Shown: positions 1 to 6,667 of the stretch, one piece after another
Layout: each line of letters opens with the position of its first letter
Numbering within the stretch: the stretch's first letter is position 1
Origin: Acidobacteriota bacterium
Lineage (GTDB): Bacteria > Acidobacteriota > Terriglobia > Acidiferrales > UBA7541
Assembly (NCBI GenBank): GCA_003224135.1
Contig: QHYO01000466.1
Location: 1-10,993 of the forward strand
Direction of reading: 5' to 3'
Length of the DNA: 10,993 nt
The notes under the pieces: generated by a model
What the model was told of the DNA's origin: nothing
Database searches by the model: none
The model's input: the letters and a program-made list of their open reading frames with translations, nothing else
Translations under genes and position numbers: made by a program

Positions 1-495
1 ATGAAAGGCGTTGATGTGCCTCTTGGGCAATTCTCCCAAATAGAATTTCAGGTCTTCATGCCATTGTTCTTTCGAGAGATCGAGCGTTGGTGTAGACGAG
101 CCGGGCGGTCGCGATTCCCCCGTGCGGCGCACCTCAATCAAACCAGTATCGTCTCCCGCTACAAATGTGCCATGAAGCACTGCGGCGTCAACCTGCAGCT
201 CAACGGAAACGCGATCACCACCGGCTCCAAGTTGCAGACGCAGATTACCTGCATCAAAACTTCCTCCCTCGACTGAGTAAGTCCCTACTGGAGTGACCAA
301 ATCTCCTTCGTAGCTCCCATCAGCGCACCGCAAATTGAGGGAGACCTCTAACTTTCCGGCCTGCTTGCTGATAACTGTACCCTCGAAATAGCCGGTCGGA
401 TATCCCGGCTTGCACTCGGCCCGAACGCTTATGGCATTGACTAATGTAGTTATCAGCGCGATCCACGCCCAGTTACGCAATTTCTTTAGCAGCAT
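1..495 (-). CDS. N-terminal part of a secreted S41-peptidase-like protein (cut by window edge)
   Basis: An open frame of 165 codons reads leftwards from an ATG at 495 with no stop before the window edge. The product starts with a classic signal peptide (basic MLLKKLR, then a hydrophobic stretch to about residue 25, then Ala-Glu-Cys), so it is probably exported. Residues about 27-130 form a beta-rich, low-charge region that I do not recognise. The last residues (pattern LSKEQWHEDLKFYLGELPKRH, ending in AFH) resemble the segment that commonly opens the catalytic region of S41-family (tail-specific/CtpA-like) peptidases, where W-x-E/D-D-L and ELPKRH-N-F/H recur. The catalytic Ser/Lys part lies outside the window. 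The start is supported by a GAG 8 bases upstream. Family assignment rests only on that short C-terminal motif; the export signal is clear. Confidence 0.65.
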   Translation of the reverse strand, partial: MLLKKLRNWAWIALITTLVNAISVRAECKPGYPTGYFEGTVISKQAGKLEVSLNLRCADGSYEGDLVTPVGTYSVEGGSFDAGNLRLQLGAGGDRVSVELQVDAAVLHGTFVAGDDTGLIEVRRTGESRPPGSSTPTLDLSKEQWHEDLKFYLGELPKRHINAFH

Positions 496-646
496 CGTTG
501 TTCTCACACTCCGCTTTCTGCGGGATTCCGTTGGGCTAACTGTTCTTGTCGATGCATGTGCACGCACAACCCAGAATGGTGATTGACTTGCGAAGTTGCC
601 GGGGTCGATGAAGTCGCATCCGGTCTGCGGTTGCTTTCATACGGTG
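496..646. other. Intergenic gap before the S41-like gene
   Basis: These 151 bases separate the His-rich protein and the S41-like gene, both on the minus strand. I see no terminator stem with U-tract and no clear promoter; the next gene could still be a separate transcript. Confidence 0.3.
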
Positions 647-1246
647 CTAGCCCATCGTTTCAGGGTCGCTCGTTTCGTGTTCGCGAATCTGATAGCGAAG
701 GAAGTCGTGAATGGCATCAAGGGCGGAAGGGTCGTCCGTCTTGATCACGACGCGTGCTCCAGTCGGCATTTCCTCATAGGTGTAGTGGATTTTTTTGTGC
801 AGGCGCTTCATAGCGTTTGCGCCCGGCGGAAGAGTGTCGTGCACAATCATGGGAATCTGAAAGTCGCCCGCAGCAAAGGCGGCAGCGATGCGATGGAAGT
901 GCTTGCGAATTTGTCCAAGGCTCACGGTGTCTTGCGGGTCGTTGGCCTGAACCTGGATGGCGCCGCCATCGGGCTTGAGCAAGAAATGGTGGGTGGTCTT
1001 CGCTTGCCCAAAACCCATCGCTGCGTTGCCGCGGCTTTCAAGAGTCGATCCGGAAGCGGATTGGTGGGAGCGGGCAGACGCGGAGGACTTGTTTGCCGCC
1101 ATGTGCTGCTCGTGTAGCGGACAATCCTTCATTGCGTCTTGTTGTGATTTATCTTTCGCGGAATCCTGTTGCGGTCGAGAAAAACCCGGTGTGGTGAATA
1201 AAAAGACGGCCAGGAAGGCGGCCAGTGCAAAAGTTATTTTTCGCAT
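647..1246 (-). CDS. Secreted His/Met-containing protein of a metal-resistance-associated family, function unknown
   Basis: This 199-residue protein has a signal peptide (MRKITF, hydrophobic core to about residue 19, probable cleavage near 23), then a polar Gln/Ser/Ala-rich linker containing a Cys-Pro-Leu-His-x-x-His-Met cluster at 42-49 that could bind a soft metal. Residues about 72-190 form a compact domain with the motifs R-G-N-x-x-MGF, KTTHHF (83-88), PDGGAI, ANDPQDT, HFH (116-118) and a repeated pattern of His. I know this domain from small exported proteins next to heavy-metal regulators and transporters in soil bacteria; databases sometimes give such proteins misleading enzyme names. 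Its biochemical role is not established. Its start lies inside the end of the upstream merR gene (13-base overlap), with an AGGA ribosome site about 6 bases before the ATG, so the two are likely co-transcribed and translationally coupled. Periplasmic metal binding is an inference from the motifs and the neighbour. Confidence 0.75.
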   Translation of the reverse strand: MRKITFALAAFLAVFLFTTPGFSRPQQDSAKDKSQQDAMKDCPLHEQHMAANKSSASARSHQSASGSTLESRGNAAMGFGQAKTTHHFLLKPDGGAIQVQANDPQDTVSLGQIRKHFHRIAAAFAAGDFQIPMIVHDTLPPGANAMKRLHKKIHYTYEEMPTGARVVIKTDDPSALDAIHDFLRYQIREHETSDPETMG

Positions 1247-1800
1247 TTGCGTTCCTTTCCTAACACCTTAGATTTCCGGAGATTTGGAGTGAGGAAGGGA
1301 GAGCTTCGCTCCATACTCTTCGGGTGAGCAACGACAAATGCCTCGAGCAATCCCGCTCGTTTCCCCTCGGGGGTATTTCTAAGGCGGCGATCCCAATCGG
1401 TCAGCGCGGCTCGCAATTCGCGCCGCCAGAAGCGCAGAACGCGCAACTGAAGTTCTACGGCGGCGAGCTTTTCGGCGGCTAATCCGCGTACGCGGCGGCA
1501 TGGAGCTCCCCCGCAGTCGCGGTCTGCGAAAATTGCGCCGAGCTCGCTCACGGTAAACCCGATCGAAAGCGCCCCTCGAATGAGCCGGACGCGATCGAGC
1601 GCTGTGGGCGAATAGAGGCGATAGCCTGCAGCGGACCGCTCCGGGCGTGGCAGGAGCCCGCGCCGCTCGTAGTGACGCAGCGTGTCGGGGCTAACGCCAG
1701 CTCGGCGAGCGAGCTCACCGGAGCGAAGGGGCCGAGTGTTTGAGTCAGTCGGTGTCACGTTGAAAGTGTCTGGGGTGGAACGCATTCCAGGGTCAAGCAC
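1234..1800 (-). CDS. MerR-family transcriptional regulator, probably metal-responsive
   Basis: The product has the MerR winged-helix signature at residues about 26-95: GELARRAGVSPDTLRHYERR, then GLLPRP, GYRLY, LDRVRLIRGALSIGFTVSEL. This is followed by a long dimerisation helix (about 103-140) ending in DWDRRL. Such regulators bind a dyad between a widely spaced -35 and -10 and untwist the promoter on ligand binding. Cys96 and Cys101 sit in the loop before the dimerisation helix, and Cys187 is near the C-terminus; a thiol metal pocket is plausible, but the pattern is not the exact MerR(Hg) one. The frame opens with GTG at 1800, but an in-frame ATG at 1785 would remove only five residues. No strong ribosome site distinguishes the two, and the GTG lies inside an inverted repeat, which favours the ATG. 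The gene directly precedes and overlaps the exported His-rich protein, its likely target or partner. Confidence 0.88.
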   Translation of the reverse strand: MLDPGMRSTPDTFNVTPTDSNTRPLRSGELARRAGVSPDTLRHYERRGLLPRPERSAAGYRLYSPTALDRVRLIRGALSIGFTVSELGAIFADRDCGGAPCRRVRGLAAEKLAAVELQLRVLRFWRRELRAALTDWDRRLRNTPEGKRAGLLEAFVVAHPKSMERSSPFLTPNLRKSKVLGKERKCEK

Positions 1801-1810
1801 TATTCTTGAC
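1792..1810. promoter_or_regulatory. Inverted repeat at the merR start, candidate operator
   Basis: A perfect dyad, GTCAAG and CTTGAC separated by 7 bases, straddles the GTG candidate start of the merR gene. A second shorter dyad (TGGAA-4-TTCCA) lies at 1776-1789 over the ATG candidate start. A TATGAT hexamer on the minus strand lies just upstream (about 1817-1812) but without a good -35 partner. MerR proteins often autoregulate through dyads of about this size; binding here is inferred. Confidence 0.35.
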
Positions 1811-1853
1811 TATCATAAGCCCCTTTTATCTTCCCGGGCCCGACACGCACCTA

Positions 1854-2160
1854 TTAAAGGTGGGATCTGCGCGCAACGGCTCTCCTGAGCAGTTCAGCCA
1901 AATCAGTGTGGTTGTTTTCTATCGCCAACATTTCTGCGATCTTGCCCTGCTTGTTTTTGTTTTTCACATCCGCTCCGGCAGCAATTAGCTGTGCTCTACG
2001 ACGTCTTTGCACCCTGACTGAATTGCGGCAGCGGTTAAGGCTATATCGCCTTCCACGAGCTCTGTGTTGGGATTAGCACCCTTCTCAAGCAAGATCTCGG
2101 GCCGGAGAGCCTTTTCGTTTGTCCTGCATTCCTGCCAGAAAAAACAAATCTCACCTCCCG
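1854..2160 (-). pseudogene. Ankyrin-repeat gene remnant with a frameshift
   Basis: Reading leftwards, one frame carries ILLEKGANPN, a short spacer, then ALTAAAIQSGCKDVVEH before a TAA stop at 1987-1985. The next frame then continues the repeat without a gap as LIAAGADVKNKNKQGK, then AEMLAIENNHTDLAELLRR, ending at a TAA at 1856-1854. Together these make about two and a half ankyrin units with the usual order GA(D/N)xN - (G)xxALxxAA - xGxxxVVExLIxAGADV. The switch of frame falls at about 1988-1992 and equals a loss of one base or gain of two. Upstream of about 2130 the frame still has no stop for some distance but no longer looks like protein, and I find no convincing start. Ankyrin repeats mediate protein-protein binding; this copy is most likely a broken relic of a longer gene, unless the frameshift is an assembly error. 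Confidence 0.6.
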
Positions 2161-2332
2161 CAATCGGAATCGCGCAGGATATGCCTCCTCCGCTTTCCCT
2201 CTGGGGCAGCGGTGATTCAACACCGGTTCTTCCCCGAAACCGATGTCTGTCGTTTTTAATTGGAAGTTCGAGAGCATGTCCCCGCTCTTCGCATCGGCTC
2301 GGCCTGCAGCTGGGCACCAGGGGAGTGTGGCT
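2161..2332. other. Non-coding gap between ankyrin remnant and sigma-like gene
   Basis: I find no gene here that I can support. It separates the minus-strand remnant from the plus-strand sigma-like gene and should hold the latter's promoter, but no good -35/-10 pair is evident. Frames that run across it have no protein-like composition. Confidence 0.4.
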
Positions 2333-3070
2333 ATGCCCCGAGAAATTACATGCGGTTGCTCAGTCTGCGAAATGGAACTCCGCTTACTCGCGAGCTTGGC
2401 CGTCGCTGAAGACGAAGCTTTTCTCGCATTCGCCGAGTCAAGCCAATTGCAAGGTCACTCATCCGTTGCGGATCTCGTCCGCCTTCTGAGGACCGCACCT
2501 GCCCACGCACAGTCCGATGGTGTGCTGGGCGAATTGCTCAAAGGTCGAGCGGCGCGGCCTAGCTTCATCGATAGTTTGCTACTGCTCGTGTTTGTTCCTA
2601 TGCTGCACCGGACCGTGCGTCGCGTCGTGATGTGGCAGCCGCTGCTCGCAGAGGAAGACGTCGTTCAACACGCGCTCGGCGTGCTGCTGGAGTTCCTGCG
2701 ATCGGATGATATGCGGGTCCGCCAATCGCATTTCGCCTTCGCTATTTCCCGCGCCGTAAAGCGTCAGGTGTTCGCATGGGCCGCGCGCGAGGGAATGAAA
2801 CAGGCGTTGCTGAATCACGCAGGGGACGCGTTTCCTCCACTCGTGATCGAAGAACCTTTCGAACGATACGCGCAGCTCCGTCACTTTCTCCATCGCTGTG
2901 CGGCAAGGGGCGACCTAACCTATTCCGAATTGGATCTCCTGTTTCAGTTCAAACTCGAAGGACTCCACAACGGGGAAGATCTCCACGCCTCGAATGGGAA
3001 TTCATCGTCAAACGCTGTGCGCCAAAAACTCAAGCGCCTGCTGGCCAAGCTGCGGCGCTTAGCTCGGTGA
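2333..3070 (+). CDS. Sigma-factor-like (ECF-type) putative regulator with N-terminal Cys cluster
   Basis: I chose the ATG at 2333 because AGGGGAG (2319-2325) lies 7 bases before it; the frame is open 30 codons further upstream but that part has no ribosome site and looks non-coding. The 245-residue product opens with Cys7-x-Cys9-x2-Cys12, a possible metal or redox site. Residues about 78-151 resemble sigma region 2: a hydrophobic helix, LHRTVRRVV, then a LLAEEDVVQHAL motif like the region 2 acidic D-V-V-Q signature, followed by SHFAFAISRAVKRQVFAWA, rich in aromatic and basic residues as in the -10-binding helix. Residues about 191-245 resemble region 4: LTYSELDLL, LEGLHNGEDLHASNG, SSNAVRQKLKRLLAKLRR, a helix-turn-helix-like end with Asn/Ser turn and basic recognition helix. 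It sits on the same strand about 550 bases before the T4SS operon, so it may control it. It is divergent, so an ECF-like sigma factor is the best guess and not certain. Confidence 0.5.
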   Translation: MPREITCGCSVCEMELRLLASLAVAEDEAFLAFAESSQLQGHSSVADLVRLLRTAPAHAQSDGVLGELLKGRAARPSFIDSLLLLVFVPMLHRTVRRVVMWQPLLAEEDVVQHALGVLLEFLRSDDMRVRQSHFAFAISRAVKRQVFAWAAREGMKQALLNHAGDAFPPLVIEEPFERYAQLRHFLHRCAARGDLTYSELDLLFQFKLEGLHNGEDLHASNGNSSSNAVRQKLKRLLAKLRRLAR

Positions 3071-3099
3071 GTCTATGCACAGGAAACGACCATCGCAGC

Positions 3100-3303
3100 A
3101 TGTCTTGGAACGCGGACACTCAAGAGCTACCGTTTTTCCGTCCCTGGACTCAATCGGTTGACATGTTATGGCAAGAAAGAACTGGATGATCTGCGAGCAC
3201 TCATCCTTGGCGATCTTGAAGATGCGGCTATCCAGAAGTTATCCGATTTTTCGATTTGGTCGAGCGCTGGATTGCCGCGAACCATCCCAAGTCGACACGC
3301 TGA
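3100..3303 (+). pseudogene. Possible relic of a small gene with two compensating frameshifts
   Basis: From an ATG at 3100 the frame gives MSWNADTQELPFFRPWTQSV and a few more residues, then stops at 3189. The next frame reads KKELDDLRALILGDLEDAAI (from about 3173). A third segment, back in the first frame, reads VIRFFDLVERWIAANHPKST-Arg and stops at 3303. Read together this is a coherent, charged, helical protein of about 67 residues, 30 bases after the sigma-like gene. The first and third segments share a frame, so one base gained and one lost would explain it. I recognise no family. Alternatively the region is non-coding and the resemblance is chance. Confidence 0.3.
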
Positions 3304-3616
3304 CTGACATTCAGCACAAGAATCTGACCGGGCTGCAAGCTGGCGCAACCCTCGTTCGTGTCCTACGGTCTGTTGAAACATCCTCCCTTCCAGATAGCCA
3401 AAAATATTTTCATTCTTCCGCGACACATTTTTCGCTCCGAACACTGAATTGGTAGATAGAGGGAAGTTCGCACGCAAGTCCCACCTCCTGCCGTACAGCA
3501 GCGTCAAGACGCAACGGGGACCAGTGCGTTCCGGCCGTAACTCCGAGCACGAGTCGGACATGTGGGCTTCCCTCGCATTGTTCATTGTGGCGCACAACTC
3601 TCGCCGAGGTATCGAA
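3304..3616. other. Leader region upstream of the T4SS operon
   Basis: This 313-base stretch has no gene I can support; frames open across it on both strands lack protein-like composition and ribosome sites. It includes an A/T-rich patch (about 3400-3412) and should hold the promoter for the operon, but TTGAAA at 3373-3378 has no -10 hexamer at proper spacing, so I do not call one. A short dyad lies near its right end at 3585-3597. Confidence 0.4.
3585..3597. promoter_or_regulatory. Short inverted repeat just upstream of virB2
   Basis: TTGTG and CACAA flank a 3-base centre (GCG), 19 bases before the virB2 ATG. It could be a small operator or the base of an RNA hairpin near the ribosome site. 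Dyads this short also occur by chance. Confidence 0.2.
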
Positions 3617-3934
3617 ATGAAAAAACCCTTGATGGTCTTTTATTACTGGCTTCGCTCAACTCGCGCGGTCCTCTCCTCGCTTGTGGTTCTGTGCCTTGCC
3701 GCGCCCGCATTGGCGCAGACCGGCAACTCTCCCTGGGAAAACGCTGTCAACGTGCTGCAGCAGGCGTTCACCAGCACCATTGCACGCGGACTTTCGCTCG
3801 TCGCGATCGTGGTGTCAGGCCTCACGTTCGCATTCGGCGAGGGCGGATCGAAGCGCGTCCTCGCTGGCGTTCTCTTCGGCGTAGGAATGGCCATTGCCGC
3901 GGTGAATTTCCTGGCGTGGCTCTTTCCCGGATAG
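3617..3934 (+). CDS. virB2: T4SS major pilin, VirB2/TrbC family
   Basis: This is the precursor of the subunit that polymerises into the conjugative pilus. The 105-residue product has a long signal sequence (residues 1-33, ending Ala-Leu-Ala before Gln34), a short periplasmic stretch (QTGNSPWENAVNVLQQAF), and two hydrophobic helices at about 55-73 and 82-103 joined by a Gly/Ser/Lys loop (GEGGSKR). This is the VirB2/TrbC architecture and size. The ATG at 3617 is preferred over earlier in-frame starts because GAGG (3606-3609) lies 7 bases upstream and the signal peptide then begins properly with Met-Lys-Lys. It is the first gene of the operon and is followed 31 bases later by virB3. Signal peptidase cleavage and any further pilin maturation are inferred from the family. 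Confidence 0.88.
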   Translation: MKKPLMVFYYWLRSTRAVLSSLVVLCLAAPALAQTGNSPWENAVNVLQQAFTSTIARGLSLVAIVVSGLTFAFGEGGSKRVLAGVLFGVGMAIAAVNFLAWLFPG

Positions 3935-3947
3935 CCGCTTTTCGGCT
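3933..3947 (+). other. Small stem-loop at the virB2 stop codon
   Basis: AGCCG and CGGCT pair around a 5-base CTTTT loop, starting within the virB2 TAG. There is no U-tract after it, so it is not a standard terminator. In such an operon it might protect the 3' end of the pilin message or reduce read-through, but the stem is only 5 base pairs. Confidence 0.25.
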
Positions 3948-3965
3948 CGTGTGACGAGGACTGCC

Positions 3966-4259
3966 ATGCACTACCAGAGACGCATTAATCCCGTGCAGCG
4001 TTCGCTCTCGCGACCGCTCACCATCCTCGGAGCGGAGCGAAAGCTCTTCTTTTTCGCCATGTGTCTTGGCGCCGGGACCTTCAATCTCCTCGGTAGTCTC
4101 TTGGGCGGCATCCTCATGTTCTTGCTTCTGTACTTCGTTGCCCGCTGGGCGACGGCAACGGACCCGCAGGTCCTGCGGTTGCTTCTCCGGGCAGCAAAGC
4201 TCCGCACCCAGTACGACCCCGCGAAACTGTCCCCCGTCGTGATTACGAGGACTACGTAA
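3966..4259 (+). CDS. virB3: T4SS inner-membrane protein, VirB3/TrbD family
   Basis: The 97-residue product starts with a polar, basic N-terminus that includes the NPVQRSLSRP pattern typical of VirB3/TrbD. Two adjacent hydrophobic helices follow (about 26-44 and 45-62), then a basic cytoplasmic tail. VirB3 is a small inner-membrane subunit that associates with VirB4 and is needed for pilus assembly. The ATG at 3966 has GAGGA 5 bases upstream; a GTG at 3951 in frame would lie before that ribosome site. Its TAA overlaps the virB4 ATG by one base (TAATG), which points to translational coupling, in line with the known B3-B4 partnership. Confidence 0.88.
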   Translation: MHYQRRINPVQRSLSRPLTILGAERKLFFFAMCLGAGTFNLLGSLLGGILMFLLLYFVARWATATDPQVLRLLLRAAKLRTQYDPAKLSPVVITRTT

Positions 4260-6667
4260 TGCTGAACCTGAAACGGATTTTCAAGAACTATGAAGAATCC
4301 GGATCGCTGAACGCCATGGTCAATCTGTTCGGCTTCATCGGTCCGCGGGTGTTCCTTACGAAATCGGGGGAGGTCGGCGTAGTACTCGAAATCCAGGGCG
4401 TCGACTACGAATGCCTCGACGCTCCCGCTATCGATGGCCTGACGAAACGCCTGGAGTCAGCACTTCGGCTCTTCGACGAGAACTATCGCATCTATCAGCT
4501 CTTGTTCAAACGCAACCGGCAGGCCATTCCGCACAGCTTCTGCGGAAAGCCAGTGGTCGACGCTGCGATCCGCGAGCGCATCGCTTATTTCGCCGAGAAA
4601 GCGGACGAGATGTTCTCTCTCTCCATCTTCTTCGTTGTCCTTTGCCCAGCTCTTGCCACTCGACGCTCCATTGGGGCCTCAATCCTCGAATTTCCCGAGC
4701 ATCCTCGCAAATCGCTCGCCGATATTCGGGCCCGATTTTCGGAGAGCGCAAACGTGAGGCTCGATGCGCAGGAGATTATGCGCTCGGAATCCATCCTTTC
4801 CCAGAAAGTCGAGAATTTCCGCGCACACGTTAGCGACTTCGTCATGGTGAGAATCCTCGGGAAAGAGGAAGCATTTGCCGTTTTGAAGCGAACGCTGAAT
4901 TTCGATTCCCGCATCGACTACTACCTGGCGGAATCGCATCTCGAATGCCACCGCGGGTATCTTCGCGTCGGCGATGACTACGTTAAGGATCTTACTCTCA
5001 AAGAGCCTTCCGCGCACACCTTTCCTCTCCTGCTCAAGGGCCTTTTGGGCGTCCGGGCCAACTACCACGTTGTCACGGAATGGCAAAAAGAGGAGTCCGG
5101 CAAGACACGACGCGAGATTCAAGCAAAGCGCCGGCACTTCCACAACACGAAACGCTCCTTCTTCAGCCAGGTCAATCTGAACGACGCGCCGGCACAGGAC
5201 GTCCTGCTCGATGACGCCAAAGAGTCGCAGGTCCGGGAATTAGGAAAGGGTATCGAAGAAATCGAGCTGCACGGCAACTACTTCGGCCACTTTTCACTGA
5301 CCGTCGTCATCTACGACCGGGATCTTGCCGCGGCCGAACGTGCGGCTGCCGAATTCTACAAAGTGTTCAGCGTCCACGACGCGCAGCTCTATGAAGAGCG
5401 CTACAACCTGCTCAACGCTTTCTTGGCCGCAATCCCGGGTAACTACGCCTTCAACCTTCGCTACATCTACCTGCTAAATACGAATTACGCCGACCTGTCG
5501 TTTCTGTTCACGCTGCACTCGGGCGAAACGTGCAACCACCAGCTCCGCCAAGAGTATCTCGCAGTGCTCGAAACCAATCACGGCACGCCGTATTTTATGA
5601 ATCTTCACTATCGCGACGTCGCCCACACCATGATTCTCGGGCGCACCGGCAGCGGCAAGTCCTTTCTCCTGAATTTCTTGATTACGAATCTCCAGAAATA
5701 CGATCCCTTCACTTTCATTTTTGACCTTGGGGGAAGTTTCGAGAGTCTCACGCGGCTGTTTGGCGGCTCGTACCTGCGGGTAGGGCTCGAATCCACCGGA
5801 TTCACCATCAATCCCTTTTGTCTCCCGCCGACCGAGGCCAATCTCGATTTCCTGGCCCTTTTCGTCAAAGTTCTTCTCGGCAGCATCGTCGGCAAGCTCG
5901 ATCCTCAGACCGATCGGGCGCTTTACGAACAGATCGAAAATCTCTACTCGCTCGAGCCGGCGCTTCGCACCCTCGATGTTCTGGCGAACACTCTGCCGAG
6001 AAATCTGTCGGACGCTCTCGCCAAGTGGCTGCGCGGAGGACAGTTCGGATTTCTCTTCGACAATCCGCAAGACACCGTTTCCTTCTCGCGCTTCCAGTGC
6101 TTCGACTTTCAGCAGATGAGCCGGTATCCGGAACTCCTCGAACCGTTGCTGTTCTACATCCTGCATCGCGCGAACGAAGTCATTACCAATCGCGAGATTT
6201 CCTCCACCTTCAAAGCCTTCTTCATCGACGAGGCTTGGGTCTTCCTTCGGAATTCCAGCATCCAGCAGTACGTCACCGAGGCGCTCAAAACGTGGCGCAA
6301 ACACAATGCCGCCATGGTTCTCTCGACGCAATCGCTCGACGAACTGAAGCGCTCGGAGCTTCTCGCCATCATCGTCGAGAGCTGCGCCACGAAGATTTTT
6401 CTCGCCAATCCCGACATGGATCAGGACTTGTACCGTCGGCAGTTTCATTTGAATGACACCGAAGTCGAATGGATCACAACGCTTCTTCCGAAGCGGCAAT
6501 TCCTTATCAAGACTCCCGAACTCGCGAAGGTCGCCAATCTCAATGTAGACCGCCGCAGCTACTGGCTCTACACGAACGATCCCTACGACAACCAGAAGCG
6601 GAAGGAAGCGTTTGATGCCTACGGATTCGAGAAGGGCCTCGATTTTCTGGCTGGTGCCCACTCATGA
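4259..6667 (+). CDS. virB4: T4SS assembly ATPase, VirB4/TrbE family
   Basis: At 802 residues this matches the full length of VirB4/TrbE/CagE ATPases, which power pilus biogenesis and substrate transfer from the cytoplasmic face of the inner membrane. The N-terminal half (to about 400) is the family domain that contacts VirB3 and other subunits. The C-terminal half is the motor: Walker A GRTGSGKS at 461-468, Walker B with FFIDEAW around Asp657-Glu658, and a downstream STQSLDEL motif, followed by the usual Phe/Leu-rich end where ATPase hexamers contact. All key nucleotide residues are present. It is coupled to virB3 at its start by a one-base overlap and to the next small gene at its end by an ATGA overlap. 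No frameshift is seen. A 395-codon open frame on the opposite strand is a composition shadow. Confidence 0.97.
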   Translation: MLNLKRIFKNYEESGSLNAMVNLFGFIGPRVFLTKSGEVGVVLEIQGVDYECLDAPAIDGLTKRLESALRLFDENYRIYQLLFKRNRQAIPHSFCGKPVVDAAIRERIAYFAEKADEMFSLSIFFVVLCPALATRRSIGASILEFPEHPRKSLADIRARFSESANVRLDAQEIMRSESILSQKVENFRAHVSDFVMVRILGKEEAFAVLKRTLNFDSRIDYYLAESHLECHRGYLRVGDDYVKDLTLKEPSAHTFPLLLKGLLGVRANYHVVTEWQKEESGKTRREIQAKRRHFHNTKRSFFSQVNLNDAPAQDVLLDDAKESQVRELGKGIEEIELHGNYFGHFSLTVVIYDRDLAAAERAAAEFYKVFSVHDAQLYEERYNLLNAFLAAIPGNYAFNLRYIYLLNTNYADLSFLFTLHSGETCNHQLRQEYLAVLETNHGTPYFMNLHYRDVAHTMILGRTGSGKSFLLNFLITNLQKYDPFTFIFDLGGSFESLTRLFGGSYLRVGLESTGFTINPFCLPPTEANLDFLALFVKVLLGSIVGKLDPQTDRALYEQIENLYSLEPALRTLDVLANTLPRNLSDALAKWLRGGQFGFLFDNPQDTVSFSRFQCFDFQQMSRYPELLEPLLFYILHRANEVITNREISSTFKAFFIDEAWVFLRNSSIQQYVTEALKTWRKHNAAMVLSTQSLDELKRSELLAIIVESCATKIFLANPDMDQDLYRRQFHLNDTEVEWITTLLPKRQFLIKTPELAKVANLNVDRRSYWLYTNDPYDNQKRKEAFDAYGFEKGLDFLAGAHS

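Noticed and set aside
596..1271. Plus-strand open frames opposite the His-rich protein
   Set aside because: No ribosome sites and no protein-like patterns; the minus-strand protein has a signal peptide and conserved-looking motifs.
3158..3163. A perfect TTGACA hexamer as a -35 for the T4SS operon
   Set aside because: No -10-like hexamer at 16-18 bases, and it lies inside the apparent small relic frame, 450 bases from virB2.
3166..3597. A 143-codon minus-strand frame in the T4SS leader
   Set aside because: Its composition (Ser, Arg, Cys scattered) is not protein-like, no ribosome site or family motif is visible, and it overlaps the likely promoter zone.
5474..6661. A 395-codon open frame on the minus strand opposite virB4
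   Set aside because: It lies wholly antisense to a clear VirB4 ATPase, has no recognisable motif and its Glu/Arg-rich composition is what GC-skewed codons give on the reverse strand.
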